Below, piece by piece: positions 1 to 9,660 of a stretch of 64,000 bases of DNA. The stretch lies in NCBI GenBank assembly GCA_934045075.1, contig OW203751.1, forward strand, positions 8,813,321-8,877,320, in the 5' to 3' direction. The stretch's first letter is position 1. Each line of letters begins with the position of its first letter. The notes under the pieces are model-generated. The model did not search any database, was not told the DNA's origin, and was given only the letters and a program-made list of their open reading frames with translations. Source of the DNA: Yponomeuta sedellus. Taxonomy: Eukaryota; Arthropoda; Insecta; Lepidoptera; Yponomeutidae. The position numbers were made by a program, and so were the translations under genes.

Positions 1-158
1 TTCGAATATCCGTCAGTCTGGTCCGTCACTCCACTGAATAGACAATCAGTCTTGATTTTATTTTATTTGTTATGTTATTTATTAAATTGTCCAACATCTT
101 CCGTCAGTCTAACCAGACTGATGGAATTGACTGACACCGGACTGAATGTGTAAACTAG

Positions 159-206
159 TTTTTTTCAATACTTTTGCTCTAAGACGGGCAAAAGTATTGA
201 AAAAAA
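159..206. repeat. Perfect hairpin
   Basis: The 19-bp arms 159-177 and 188-206 (T7CAATACTTTTGC and its complement) flank a 10-nt loop. The preceding 10-155 has CAGTC/GACTG-rich inverted motifs and may be the rest of a small non-autonomous element. Confidence 0.75.
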
Positions 207-209
207 TAT

Positions 210-475
210 GATGTTGATGGCCTATGATGTTGATGGATAAAAAGTATGATGTTGATGGCCTATGGAGCCGAAAAGTTCTCGAATGGAGACCATATTATAT
301 CGGCAAGCGCAGCGTACGACGAGTAGCCACAAGATGTAAAGAAGATGTAATCATCCAAGTGGAAGACGCTGGATGAAAACCGCTTCCAACCGCTTCTTTT
401 TAAAATCCACGAAGGAGGCCATTGTCCAGCAGTGGACTTCGTGTGGCTGATTGATGACCACGATCACAGAACATA
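210..475 (+). repeat. Degenerate non-LTR 3' end, RTE-like
   Basis: The stretch ends in GGCCATTGTCCAGCAGTGGAC, the tail that closes many RTE-type elements here. The GATGGCCTATGGAGCCGAAAAG segment recurs inverted near 10606-10640, so it is interspersed. Confidence 0.45.
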
Positions 476-791
476 TAAAAAAAGTGATGAAGTAAGTTCC
501 ACTACTCGATAACAGATGGGGCTAAAACTCCTTTTCAAATCTTCTGAGCCCGACCGCGTCTAACGACATTAAACAATGAGGGTCTATGCCCTCATCCTTC
601 TTTTCGAAAACCTGTCAAAATCAGCTGTTCACAAGAAGGTAAACACGCGTGAAGTCAAAATCACGGCATTCCTAATTGCCATGTCACCAAAATTGAACTG
701 AATTGAGTAAATTATTTTTTAGTACCAGACTCAAAATGCCTTACAAATCTTGCTCAACGTTGAGATCGGTAAACTTTCCGCTCATACTGTC

Positions 792-879
792 ATGATTCGC
801 GACTGCAGACGAGGGTTTAGTGGGAAGGTATACAAGAGAGTCACACATTGCTTGTTTGATATGGATGGCACTTTGCTGA
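792..879 (+). CDS. PUDP: PUDP-like exon 1
   Basis: Starts at ATG 792 and ends at the GTAAGT donor 880-885, leaving phase 1. It encodes a basic leader and the HAD motif I strand THCLFDMDGTLL. Confidence 0.8.
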
Positions 880-3800
880 GTAAGTTTCTGCGGGACTATA
901 GAATAGAGGGGGGCTGAATTAAAGCTTTAAAGTACCTAATATAAATCATCATCAACCCAAGTAGGTATCTACTGCTGGGGCACGGGTCTCTTCTTGTTCA
1001 ATAATGTCCAAACTTCTATTCTTTCTCTTCATTCCTTCTAAACGCGGTATTTAGATTGGTTCCGCCTGCTTGGTAGTTAATTCTTAGCAGTCGGGTGTCG
1101 GTTATTTTACATCGATATNNNNNNNNNNNNNNNNNNNNNNNNNNNNNNNNNNNNNNNNNNNNNNNNNNNNNNNNNNNNNNNNNNNNNNNNNNNNNNNNNN
1201 NNNNNNNNNNNNNNNNNNNNNNNNNNNNNNNNNNNNNNNNNNNNNNNNNNNNNNNNNNNNNNNNNNNNNNNNNNNNNNNNNNNNNNNNNNNNNNNNNNNN
1301 NNNNNNNNNNNNNNNNNNCTGTTGTTGCTTAACTCAAGTTACCAACAGCTTAGCGAGCCTTGCGAAGCACGGAAGCGCTCGGAAAAATTGCCACTAGCGG
1401 TAGTCACCGGAAGTTCACCCACTCTGCACCTGACTGCGCCTGTTGATGCTTAACTCAAGTGATTGAGTCCAATCACTCGGTTCGACTAGGGCACGAGCGC
1501 ACGAGCTGTTTGTTATACCTACTTAGTAAATGGACCTTGTCATCAGCAAAAGAGTCCACATTATTTTGGCAAAAAAATTATTCAAATATAGTCAGCATTA
1601 ATTTCATTTATTTAGAACATAAAACAGGTTACAGACACATTTTTCGAAATTATATAATATATTTCGAATTGGTTTGAATTGAATTCATTACACAGTTAGG
1701 ATTTGTTGTGCTGATAAAGCCAAAAAAGAAAAATAGATACCATTATTAGATACCATTTTTGATCCCGGATTCAGTTACTTTAAAACTTAAGTATGTGAAT
1801 CCGGAATTAATCTAATAATTATACTATTTTTATTTTTAATGCACTAACCCGTGCTAAGGACAATTTTAAAAACCTATTTAGAGGCTAAGCTAACTGCAAA
1901 GTAGGTAGTCGAGGTGCAAAGTAGGCGCTTCTACACATCATTAGATTAAAAACCTATTTAGAGGCTAAAATTCCACCCATGCCGGGATTCGAACCCGCTC
2001 TGGCTATCCGTGCCAGCGCTCTATCCAACTGAGCTTATGGGCGACTCACCGGCATCAGTGAAATTTCGAACCTCTTTACACTATTCTCTGTATTACGTAC
2101 AGTCAGCGACATCTGGCTTAAGAAAATTGCATCACGTCGATGCCTGTACGTAATACAGAGAATAGTGTAAAGAGGTTCGAAATTTCACTGATGCCGGTGA
2201 GTTTGGCTCAATTGGTAGAGCGCTGGCACGGATAGCCAGAGGTTGCGGGTTCGAATCCCGGCATGGGTGAAATTTTTAGCCTCTAAATAGGTTTTTTAAA
2301 TTTGTCCTTAGCACGGGTTAGTGGATTAAAAATAAAAATAGTATAATGTATTTCTAGGTATCAGAATTGATGCAAAACTTCATTGGGGTCCTTATATAGA
2401 AAAATTAGCAAATAGGCAGCAGCATAATTATGCACTTAAAAGAATTAGGGAACTAACTGACGTCGCAACTACGTTTATTTTAGTAAGGACTTCCACAGTG
2501 TCATGTCCTATGGCATACCTACTACTGTTGGGACGGGCAGCAGACTTTGAGACCATCTTCGTCTTGCAGAAAAGAGCGATCAGATTCATTTATAAGCTAG
2601 GCAGTAGAGATTTGTGAGAGATTTCTTTAAAGAAAGTAACATCCTGGCTTTTCGGCCGCCACGGCAACTAAATTTCGCAACCGGTTGTGAAAAAGAAAAA
2701 ATCCTTTTTCGCAACCGGTTGCGAAGTTGCCCATACATTACTACAGGGTTGCGTAAGAAGACAACACATTATTCTACTGCAACTAGTGTTTTTGAAAAAT
2801 TCCTCATTGGCAACTAGTTGTGTACAAAAAAATAAAATATATATGTATTCGCAACTAGTTGCCGACAAAGAATAAAAATTCCTTTTTCACAACCGGTTGT
2901 AAAATTTAGTTGCCATGACGGCCGAAAGGCATCATGACAGTTGCCAGTCAGTATATCCATGACACATACTCGTATGTAGGTATATGGCAGGAAAAATATC
3001 AGTAACTTTAAAACTTAAGGTAGCAATTTTTAAAAACTATTTAGAGGCTAAAAATTCCACCCATGCCGGGATTCGAACCCGCGACCTCTGGCTATCCGTG
3101 CCAGCGCTCTTCCAATTGAGCTAGTGGGCGACTCACCGGCATCAGTGAAATTTCGAACCTCTTTACACCATTCTCTGTATTACGTACAGGCAGCTAAAAT
3201 CTGGCTTAAGCTTAAGTAAATTGCATCACTTACATCACCCACCTTGCAGTCAGGCTTTTTCATCGGAATGACATCACTGCACCCACATGATTATACTATT
3301 TTTATTTTTAATGCACTAACCCGTGCTAAGGACCTTATCCTAAGCACGGGTTAGTGCATTAAAAATAAAAATAGTATAATTAAGGTGGCAATGTAGATAC
3401 TAGAAATAATCGTAAACTAGAGAGGGGCAAGTGTTTGTGTGTTCAACCTTTATTTTGCAAAATTAATTTGACAGTTGTACGGTGAGACAGACCGTGAGGT
3501 CAGCAAGACAGTGGTCGAGGAGCTGAAGCTGCCGATATCCGCTGACGAGTTTGAGCATCAGCTCACCGAGATGACGAGCAAGGCTCTACCTTCCGCGCCT
3601 CTGATGGAAGGTAAGCACTTCCATCCGTGAGCACATTTGACCGCTGCTGGATAGACTTGAATAAGGTCACTGCTGTGTGGCGTCGGCCTAGAGAATAGCA
3701 CCAACCCAATAAAATTCTTCCCGCGGGTGTCGTAAAAGGCGACTAAGGAACACAAACCGGGGGGTGGGCAGCTGCGCCCCCTGCAGTACAATTCCACTGA

Positions 3801-6800
3801 ACTGCGACCTCCAACCAGCATGCCCAGCGTGGGGATTATGGGCATTACCCCCCAAAGATGGCACAACCTTGCGCTACGGCGCTCGTTAGGGGAGGGCTAT
3901 GTCCAGCAGTGGACTGGTGTTGCCTGAAGAAGAAGAAGGCCTACTTGTAAGAGGTCACAAATAGTGCTGTGAACTGCAGTCAATTCACAGCACATAAGGT
4001 AAGATAAGAATATTCTTGCGCTCGAAGCACTCGTGGCCTAGTCGAACCGAGTATTGGAATTAATCACTTGAGTTAAGGAACAACAGGCGCGGTCAGGTGC
4101 AGGATGGGTGACCGTCCCGTGACTACCGCGGAAGCGCTCCGACTTTCGGAGCGCTTCCGCGCTTCGGAAGGCACGTTAAGCCGTTGGTGCCGGCTGCCGT
4201 CGATACATGGCAGTCGTTAAGCTAAATCAAAGGCCTTAGGGCGGCTTGAAAACTTCTGACAGTAAGACCAGCCACTAGTCTTGAAAGCCTCCATCAATCC
4301 CGTCTTGGCCCCCGGTGGAGTATAACCTATACCTTCCGTAAGGACCCGCGCCCCTCGGTGGGGACATAATCGGTTGACGATGATGAATCTTGAGCTCGAA
4401 GCGCTCGTGGCCTAGTCGAACCGAGTGATTGGAATCAATCACTTGAGTTAAGCATCAACAGGCGCGTGACAACCGGCACCAACCGGCACGTTGGTGCCGG
4501 TTGTCACGTAATGGCAGTCGTTAAGCTATGTCGGAGGCTTTATAGGCGCCTTGATAACTTCTGACAAAAAGGCCCGCCACTGTCTTACAATCCTCCACCA
4601 ACCCGGTCTTGGCCCCGGTGGAGTATGGCCTAACGTTCCTGCGATGCAGGAAGAGGCCCGTGCCGCAGCAGTGGGGACATACAGGGTCGAAATCGATTCA
4701 AAATCGCTCAAACGGGACGAATAAAATGTGATATTAATGCTCAAAATGTGACCATTGGTTAAGGAGTTGTGAATCGGTCATACATAAGTCCACTGTCTTG
4801 AACATTGAAGAGCACAGTTGCCTGGTCTAGATAGAGATAGATAGATAGAGACAGAGAACACTTTATTGGACATAAAAATGGAAATTACAGAGATATTTCT
4901 TAACCTAAGAGTACGGACGGCGGCCTTATCACTAAAAGTGATTTCTTCCAGACAACCTTTGGATGAACTGGACTAATACATTAGAGAAGGAAGTAAATGT
5001 ACAAAAAACATAGAAAATCATAATTTCAGAGGTATATACCTTTATAAATACAATGCCTAAATAACAGCGTGAATAAATAAAATTATCAACAAATAAATAT
5101 TACATATATAAATACATAAATAATTAACAAAATATACATATTCAAATGGCATAAGTAGAAAACAACAACAGCAGAACAATATTACGAAATTAAATAATAC
5201 GATAACAGTATTACAGTGTAGTAGTGAGATAGAACTTCCTTACCATAGCCTTAAAAATGGGCTGGGTTGGCTTTCCGTACCTCCACCGGTAAGGCATTCC
5301 ATAATCGGACCAAGGACCTAGTCTAGGTTGAAATCGTATCGTAAATATTTACAGGCGCCGAACGTCTGGTTTCCCATCTTTACGACTATGACGTGCCTAT
5401 GGCTCTCGCGACCAACTCCACGCAGCAGGCGGTGAGACTCCAGGCCATCGCCAGGCCGCAGCTCTTTGGCATGTTCCACCATACAGTAAGACCACTTTAC
5501 GGTGCATCAACTCCATTGGTCGTAAAGCCGTTGGTGCCGGCTGTCATGTAATGGCAGTCGTTAAGCCATGTCAGACGCCTTATGGGCGGCTTGATAACTT
5601 CTGACGGTAAGGCCCGCCACTGTCTTACAATCCTCCACCAACCCGGACTTGGCCCCCATGGTGGAGTATGGCCTAACCTTCCCGTGAAGGAAGGAAGGGA
5701 CCCGTGCCCCCGCAGTGAGGACATGCAAGGGTTGATAACGATAACGAACTCGATCTGGGGTCTAATTTGAACTGGTTCGTTCTATCTCTCCGAGCTCTGC
5801 ATGCTGCGGCGCCATATGTGTACTGACGGAGGACCGCTAACCATAAGGCAGCCTTATGAATAGAATCGCTTGTAGCCCCGGCTGCCTGAGTAATCTTAAA
5901 CGATCACTAAGGTTAAGTAACACAGCGCGCGTTCAGTGCATGGATGGTTGACCGTCTATGATTAACGCTAGTGAGCGGTCCTGTGCTTCACAAGGCACGT
6001 TAAGCAGTTGATGCCGGCTGCCCTCGATAAATGGCAGTCTTTAAGCCAAGTCGGAGGCCTTAGGGCGCCTTGAAAACTTCTGACAGTAAGACCAGCCCTG
6101 CAAGCCCCCACCAATCCGGACTTAACCCCTGTGGTGGAGTATGGCCTATACCTTCCTTAGGGAACCACATTTCGAGATGAAAACAGGGCGCGGGCAGGAA
6201 GGTTAGGCGATACTCCACCACGGGGGCCGAATCCGGGTTGGTGGAGTATTGTAAGACAGTGACGGGCCTTACTGTCAGAAGTTATCAAGCCGCCCATAAG
6301 GCCTCTAAGACGGTTTAACTACTGCCATTACATGGCAACCGACACCAACAGCTTGACGTGCCTCGCGAAACACAGAAGGGCTCGGTAAAAAGGCCACTAG
6401 CGGTAGTCACAGGGTCGTCACCCATCCAGCTCCTGACCGCCCCCGTTCTTGCTTAACCTTATTGATTGATTCCAATCCTCGGTTCCACTAGGCTACGAGC
6501 GCTTAGAAGTAAGTAATAATGTTTAATTTTAATTCAAGAAATATGGTTTCCTGTAAGCATCACAATTGTACATCGTAATGAGATTATTTATACAGCGTCC
6601 AGTGGCATCTTCACTCACACTAGATGGGTGAAGGGACCACTCCGACGCTGTAGTGCCTGGAACATGGTTTTATAGATGGTGTAGGATTGCCCAGCACCTA
6701 TACCATCCTGACAGCTTAGTCGGCCTAGCCCACAGGAAAGACTAGTCAATACGTGCGGAGCCAACCAAGCCGCGGATTTCCTCACGATGTTTTCCTTCAC

Positions 6801-9610
6801 AGTTAGCGTGTGGTATTGCGATTACAAATACGCAAATGTACGTAACTTTGAAATTAAACAAAGTCATTGGTACATGCTCGCACTCGGGATCGAACCTGGG
6901 TCTCTCTTGCCAGTCCATGGTTCTACCCACCTCTTTTAAATAAACTTTTTGTATCCTGTTCTGCTCTGCTTTGCTCCGTTCAATTTATATCAGTTCTTAC
7001 GAATAACATTGTCCACCAGGTCAGCATTTCGGACGTCGACGTGGACCGGGGCAAGCCTCAGCCTGACATCTACCTGGTGGCGGCTTCGAGGTTCCCAGAG
7101 AAACCAAAACCCCACAAGGTACAGGGTTTCTTCACGCTGATTATTCAGCTCACGACCTAATGCAATAGCTAAATTAACTAACGCAAGGAGTAGCGGGCTG
7201 ATAATTCGCAATCAATGTATCTAGGAAAATCAAAGTATCTTTCTAGAAGCGCTCGTGGCCTAGTCGAACCGAGTGACTGAAAACAATCACTTGAGTTAAG
7301 CAACAACAGGCGCGCTCAGGGGCTGGATGGGTGCCCGTCCCGTGAATATCGCTAGAGGCATTTTTCCGAGCGCTTCCGTGCTTCGCAAGGCACGTTAAGC
7401 CGTTGGTGCCGGCTGTCACATAATGCCAATCGTTATGCCATGTCAGGGGCCTCAGAAAGGCCCGCGACTGTCTTAACTTATTGGCGGCTTGATAACTTTT
7501 GCCAATAAGGCCCGCCACTGTTTTACAAACCTCCACCAACCCGGACTTGGCCCCTGTGGGTGCCGGCTGTCATGTAATGGCAGTCGCTAAGCCATGTCAG
7601 AGGCCTTGATAATTTCAACCAAATAGGGAATGTATTCGATTGGAACCCTGTATATCGCCACTGCTGGGTCTCTGCCTGCATCGCAGGAAGTTTAGGCCAT
7701 ACTCCACCACGGGGGCCAAGTCCGGGTTGGTGGAGGGTTGTAAGACAGTGGCGGGCCTTACTGTCAGAAGTTATCAAGCCGCCCATAAGGCCTCTGACAT
7801 GGTTTAACGACTGCCATTACATGACAGCCGGCACCAACGGCTTAACGTGCCTTGCGAAGCACGTAAGCGCACGGAAAAATGCCACTAGCGGTAGTCACGG
7901 GACGGTCACTCATCCTGCACCTGACCGCGCCTGTTGTTGCTTAACTCAAGTGATTGATTCCAATCACTCGGTTCGCCTAGGCCACGGGCGCTTATATTGT
8001 GCAGCATCAATTATTATTGCAGTGCCTTGTCTTCGAAGACTCTCCAAAAGGTGTGGAAGCTGCTAATCAAGCTGGAATGCAGGTGAGAATTGTGAGACAG
8101 TGGCGGGCCTTACTGTCAGAATTTATCGAGTCGCTCATAAGGCCTCTGACATGGCTTAACGACAGCCGGCACCCACGGCTTAACCTTAATAACTTAACGA
8201 GTAACCCTAACTGCTGTTAATGGTCTAGTTTACTCCACCTTCTATACCCAAGTGTATTTTAAATTGCATTTATACTTTTTTCTCTTGTTGTTTTTTTGCA
8301 CGCCTACCAATTTTTCTTTTACCTCCTGCGGTTGACTGGTGGAAAATGCTTAAGGCATTCAGTCCGCCGCATTGTTCATTTATGTAAGTGCAATAATAGT
8401 ACATGCCTGTGTACTATTATTGCACTTACATATGGTACTAGTGTGTAGCATTGGTGATTACGGCCGAGGCGCCAGTGAGGCGAGGGTCCTAAGAGAGCCA
8501 AGGACGGTAATCATAAATACACACGTGTATCATACGACGTTTTTCAACACACTTGTGAATAAAATAACAATAAACACTCATTAGTTGTGACCTCAGACAA
8601 ATGTTTCGCTATGGCGGGAAAAATTAATCAGTTTTCCTATGAGCGCGCATTGCGATCGGCCACAGACTAAAGGGATGAGATTTTTTTTTATTTTCCGCGC
8701 ATAGGATTTGCGCCTGCCACGTACGAAATGGGGAATTTAAAGTTTTCTTTTATTACAGAGAAAACAAAAGTTATATTTGAGTGAAAGTTTTATTTATTAA
8801 ACACGTACGAATTAAAATTATCTATTTAAATAAGAAGTTGCATGAAATAAGCAAGCAATAGGAACATTAATTTATTTGTTCTATTGAACACGATCTTTTT
8901 TTTAAATAAAAACTTTTTTTAAGAACAAAGCAATAAATTAAAAAAATATAACTTACTAGTGAGTATAGCAATGAAAAAGCAAAGTTTGTTAATGGGTGTC
9001 ATTCTGTGCCTGATTGCGGTGACCATAGCCACTTTATGAGCAAGTGTGTTGAAAAAGTATTAATTATATTGATAGTAACTACCTACTACTAATGTTATCG
9101 AAGTATTTTCTTGTGCAAGTCCTCCATTCAGAAAGCGTCTGTTAAATGCCACAGGTAGTAATGATCCCGGACCGGCGAGTGGGCAGAGAGGGTATCAGAC
9201 ATGCTACGATAGTCATACGTTCCTTAAACGATTTTCGACCAGAACTGTTCGGCCTGCCAGCGTTCGTTGAGGTGAAAATCCCGCACCAAGAACCCAATGA
9301 TCTGGTAGACATGACGAAGAAGTACGAGAAATTCTACATCAAACAAGTCGACACGAAACCTCTGATCTTAGACATTCCAAAGACTGAAATTAGTCAACTC
9401 AAAGACAATGATACTAATTTGAAATTGGATTGTTACGTGAGAGGTCTGAAAAGTAAAAGAATTGGTGACGAAGGGCGGAAATCTGTAAATATAGATAATG
9501 TGAATGATATATTTGCTGAATCTCAAAAGAATACCCGGCATTATAAGCAGCGAGAAAGCCTGCAACAAAAGGAATTGCCGCGGGACAGTAGTGAAGAGTT
9601 TAAGCCTTAA
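792..9610 (+). CDS. PUDP: HAD-family phosphatase, pseudouridine-5'-phosphatase (HDHD1/GS1) type, gene span
   Basis: Coding exons seen: 792-879, 3475-3610, 5355-5485, 7020-7118, 8023-8082, 9155-9610. The encoded pieces carry the four HAD motifs in order: DMDGT (D23 nucleophile, D25), the LATNST Ser/Thr loop, GKPQPD with the motif III Lys, and VFEDSPKGVEAA with the acidic pair. The family dephosphorylates pseudouridine 5'-phosphate and similar small phosphate esters in the cytosol; the exact substrate here is inferred. From 3475 on, junction phases agree. The exon following DMDGTLL (normally about 30 residues of the helical cap) is not visible and may lie in the assembly gap. The protein runs about 115 residues past the usual LFGLP end. 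The start is the only in-frame ATG, as the upstream ATG at 735 meets a stop. Confidence 0.85.
1119..1318. other. Assembly gap (200 N)
   Basis: Exactly 200 unresolved bases in the first intron of the PUDP-like gene. The flanks after it are already inside a 5S-type SINE. Confidence 1.
1319..1502 (-). repeat. 5S-rRNA-derived SINE, gap-truncated
   Basis: The minus strand reads GTTAAGCATCAACAGGCGC then GTGGGTGAAC, the degraded internal promoter of 5S rRNA. The outer end is at 1502. Downstream 1503-1800 is AT-rich DNA in which I see nothing. Confidence 0.75.
1950..2345. repeat. Inverted pair of tRNA-like repeats (family T1)
   Basis: A minus copy (about 1950-2110) faces a plus copy (about 2150-2345). 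Each holds a box A-like TAGCTCAGTTGG region, a CTGGC/GCCAG anticodon-like stem and the box B GGTTCGAATCC, flanked by CTCTAAATAGGTTTTTAAA. C instead of T before the anticodon-like triplet and a mismatched acceptor stem argue against a working tRNA gene. The cores form a nearly perfect inverted repeat. Confidence 0.75.
2352..2990 (+). pseudogene. Jockey-type reverse transcriptase fragment split by a MITE
   Basis: 2352-2646 reads FLGIRIDAKLHWGPYIEKLA then LTDVATT and ETIFVLQKRAIRFIYKLG with a stop, which is the C-terminal thumb region of insect Jockey-like pol. The frame resumes after the MITE at 2931 as TVASQYIHD, the expected continuation. Lacking catalytic domains, it is a dead 5'-truncated copy. 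Confidence 0.7.
2647..2930. mobile_element. 284-bp MITE packed with GCAACNNGTTGC palindromes
   Basis: Terminal inverted repeats begin GCTTTTCGGCCG (2647) and GCCTTTCGGCCG (complement from 2930), and similarity extends about 50 bp inward. The flanks ATCCTG 2641-2646 and ATCATG 2931-2936 look like a 6-bp target duplication. Within it the 12-mer GCAACCGGTTGC or GCAACTAGTTGC, exact or nearly so, occurs at 2677, 2711, 2779, 2810, 2851 and 2889. No ORF; superfamily not recognised. Confidence 0.8.
3030..3289 (-). repeat. tRNA-like repeat, family T1, near full length
   Basis: Contains CCGGGATTCGAACCCG (box B) and GCGCTCTTCCAATTGAGCTA (box A) on the minus strand, with the family's flank (CTCTGTATTACGTACAGGCAG). 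The tRNA-like core lies near the 3' end rather than the 5' end, unusual for a SINE. Confidence 0.7.
3290..3380. repeat. Long palindrome made of T1 repeat ends
   Basis: Arms of 42 bp (3290-3331 and 3339-3380) with one mismatch around a 7-nt centre. Each arm is the CACTAACCCGTGCTAAGG segment that closes T1 repeats elsewhere. Confidence 0.85.
3475..3610 (+). CDS. PUDP: PUDP-like cap-domain exon
   Basis: The acceptor TTGACAG ends at 3474 and the donor GTAAGC begins at 3611. It encodes LYGETDREVSKTVVEELK through PLMEG, matching the helical cap of the family. It ends in phase 1, completed by GC of the next exon to give Gly-Ala-Glu. Confidence 0.8.
3672..3940 (+). repeat. Non-autonomous repeat with RTE-type tail (family R2)
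   Basis: Runs from GTCGGCCTAGAGAATAGCACC through CACAAACCGGGGGGTGGGCAG to GGGCTATGTCCAGCAGTGGAC and an AGAAGAAG tail. Three further copies occur at 22806, 28946 and 33440 in the other orientation. Confidence 0.7.
4024..4690 (+). repeat. Two adjacent 5S-derived SINEs
   Basis: Copy one is about 4024-4388 with an extra GGAGCGCTTCCGCG inverted segment near 4130-4165. Copy two, about 4395-4690, has lost the promoter part and carries a GGCACCAACCGGCACGTTGG duplication. Confidence 0.75.
4825..5345 (-). repeat. 3' end of a non-LTR retrotransposon with (TCTA)n tail (family J)
   Basis: The minus strand ends AATAAAGTGTTCTC followed by (TCTA)n, and contains GGTTGTCTGGAAG and the AGTGATAAGGCCGCC motif shared with 24883, 34616, 37026, 40880 and 47518. 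No intact coding sequence. It abuts the acceptor of the phosphatase exon at 5355. Confidence 0.6.
5355..5485 (+). CDS. PUDP: PUDP-like exon with HAD motif II
   Basis: The acceptor TTTACAG precedes it and the donor GTAAGA follows. It encodes GAERLVSHLYDYDVPMALAT then NSTQQAV; the T/S of ATNST is the phosphate-binding motif II residue. Confidence 0.85.
5515..5740 (+). repeat. 5S-SINE body without promoter
   Basis: Starts inside the repeat at AAGCCGTTGGTGCCGGCTGTC and ends at the GGGGACATACAAGGGTTGAT-like tail. The 5S-like head is missing. Confidence 0.7.
5866..6175 (+). repeat. 5S-derived SINE, second subfamily
   Basis: The head GCCCCGGCTGCCTGAGTAA then GATCACTAAGGTTAAGTAAC and GCGCGTTCAGTGCATGGATG tracks the 5S rRNA internal promoter. 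The body is shared with subfamily one. Confidence 0.75.
6188..6505 (-). repeat. 5S-derived SINE, subfamily one
   Basis: Near full length on the minus strand. The body, GTAGTCACAGGGTCGTCACCC and the GAGCGC head are present with scattered substitutions. Confidence 0.7.
6600..6935 (-). repeat. tRNA-headed SINE (family T3), full length
   Basis: The minus strand begins GTGGGTAGAACCATGG and has box B GGTTCGATCCC, followed by CAATGACTTTGTTT and a tail ending in CACTCACACTAGATGGGTGA-complement sequence. Partial copies lie at 14087, 21093, 22620, 28008, 30708, 33130, 42712 and 63797. Confidence 0.7.
7020..7118 (+). CDS. PUDP: PUDP-like exon with HAD motif III
   Basis: Thirty-three whole codons between CACCAG and GTACAG. 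It contains DRGKPQPDIYLVAASRF, the family's GKPxPDIFL segment with the motif III lysine. Confidence 0.85.
7245..8200. repeat. Cluster of 5S-SINEs, both strands, around an exon
   Basis: A plus copy (7245-7560), a plus body fragment (7556-7625), a near-complete minus copy (7640-7998) and a minus body fragment (8085-8190). The phosphatase exon 8023-8082 sits between the last two. Confidence 0.7.
8023..8082 (+). CDS. PUDP: PUDP-like exon with HAD motif IV
   Basis: Twenty whole codons between TTGCAG and GTGAGA, encoding CLVFEDSPKGVEAANQAGMQ. The E-D pair binds Mg2+ in this family. Confidence 0.88.
8225..8440. repeat. Interspersed tail repeat and perfect 22-bp hairpin
   Basis: TACCTCCTGCGGTTGACTGG with GGAAAATGCTTAAGGCATT recurs at about 22300 and 45510. 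It is followed by an exact hairpin with arms 8381-8402 and 8411-8432 and an 8-nt loop. 8440-9150 is AT-rich intron in which I see nothing. Confidence 0.65.
9155..9610 (+). CDS. PUDP: PUDP-like terminal exon with long C-terminal tail
   Basis: The acceptor CCACAG precedes VVMIPDRRVGREGIRHAT, then DFRPELFGLP, where human and fly relatives stop within a few residues. Here the frame continues about 115 codons as a hydrophilic, Lys/Asp-rich tail without a domain I recognise. The stop TAA at 9608-9610 lies inside a perfect inverted repeat. Confidence 0.82.
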   Translation, partial: VVMIPDRRVGREGIRHATIVIRSLNDFRPELFGLPAFVEVKIPHQEPNDLVDMTKKYEKFYIKQVDTKPLILDIPKTEISQLKDNDTNLKLDCYVRGLKSKRIGDEGRKSVNIDNVNDIFAESQKNTRHYKQRESLQQKELPRDSSEEFKP

Positions 9611-9630
9611 TATCTTAAGGCTTAAACTCT
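9595..9630. repeat. Perfect stem-loop spanning the PUDP-like stop codon
   Basis: The arms 9595-9610 and 9615-9630 are exact 16-bp reverse complements with a 4-nt loop. The left arm contains the final codons and the TAA stop. Confidence 0.9.
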
Positions 9631-9654
9631 GACTGACTATTTATATTATACCTA

Positions 9655-9660
9655 AATAAA
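9655..9660 (+). terminator. Polyadenylation signal of the PUDP-like gene
   Basis: AATAAA lies 45 nt after the stop codon, a usual place for a short insect 3' UTR. Confidence 0.6.

Noticed and set aside
1095..1397. Open frame spanning the N gap
   Set aside because: Its middle is unknown bases and its end is SINE sequence.
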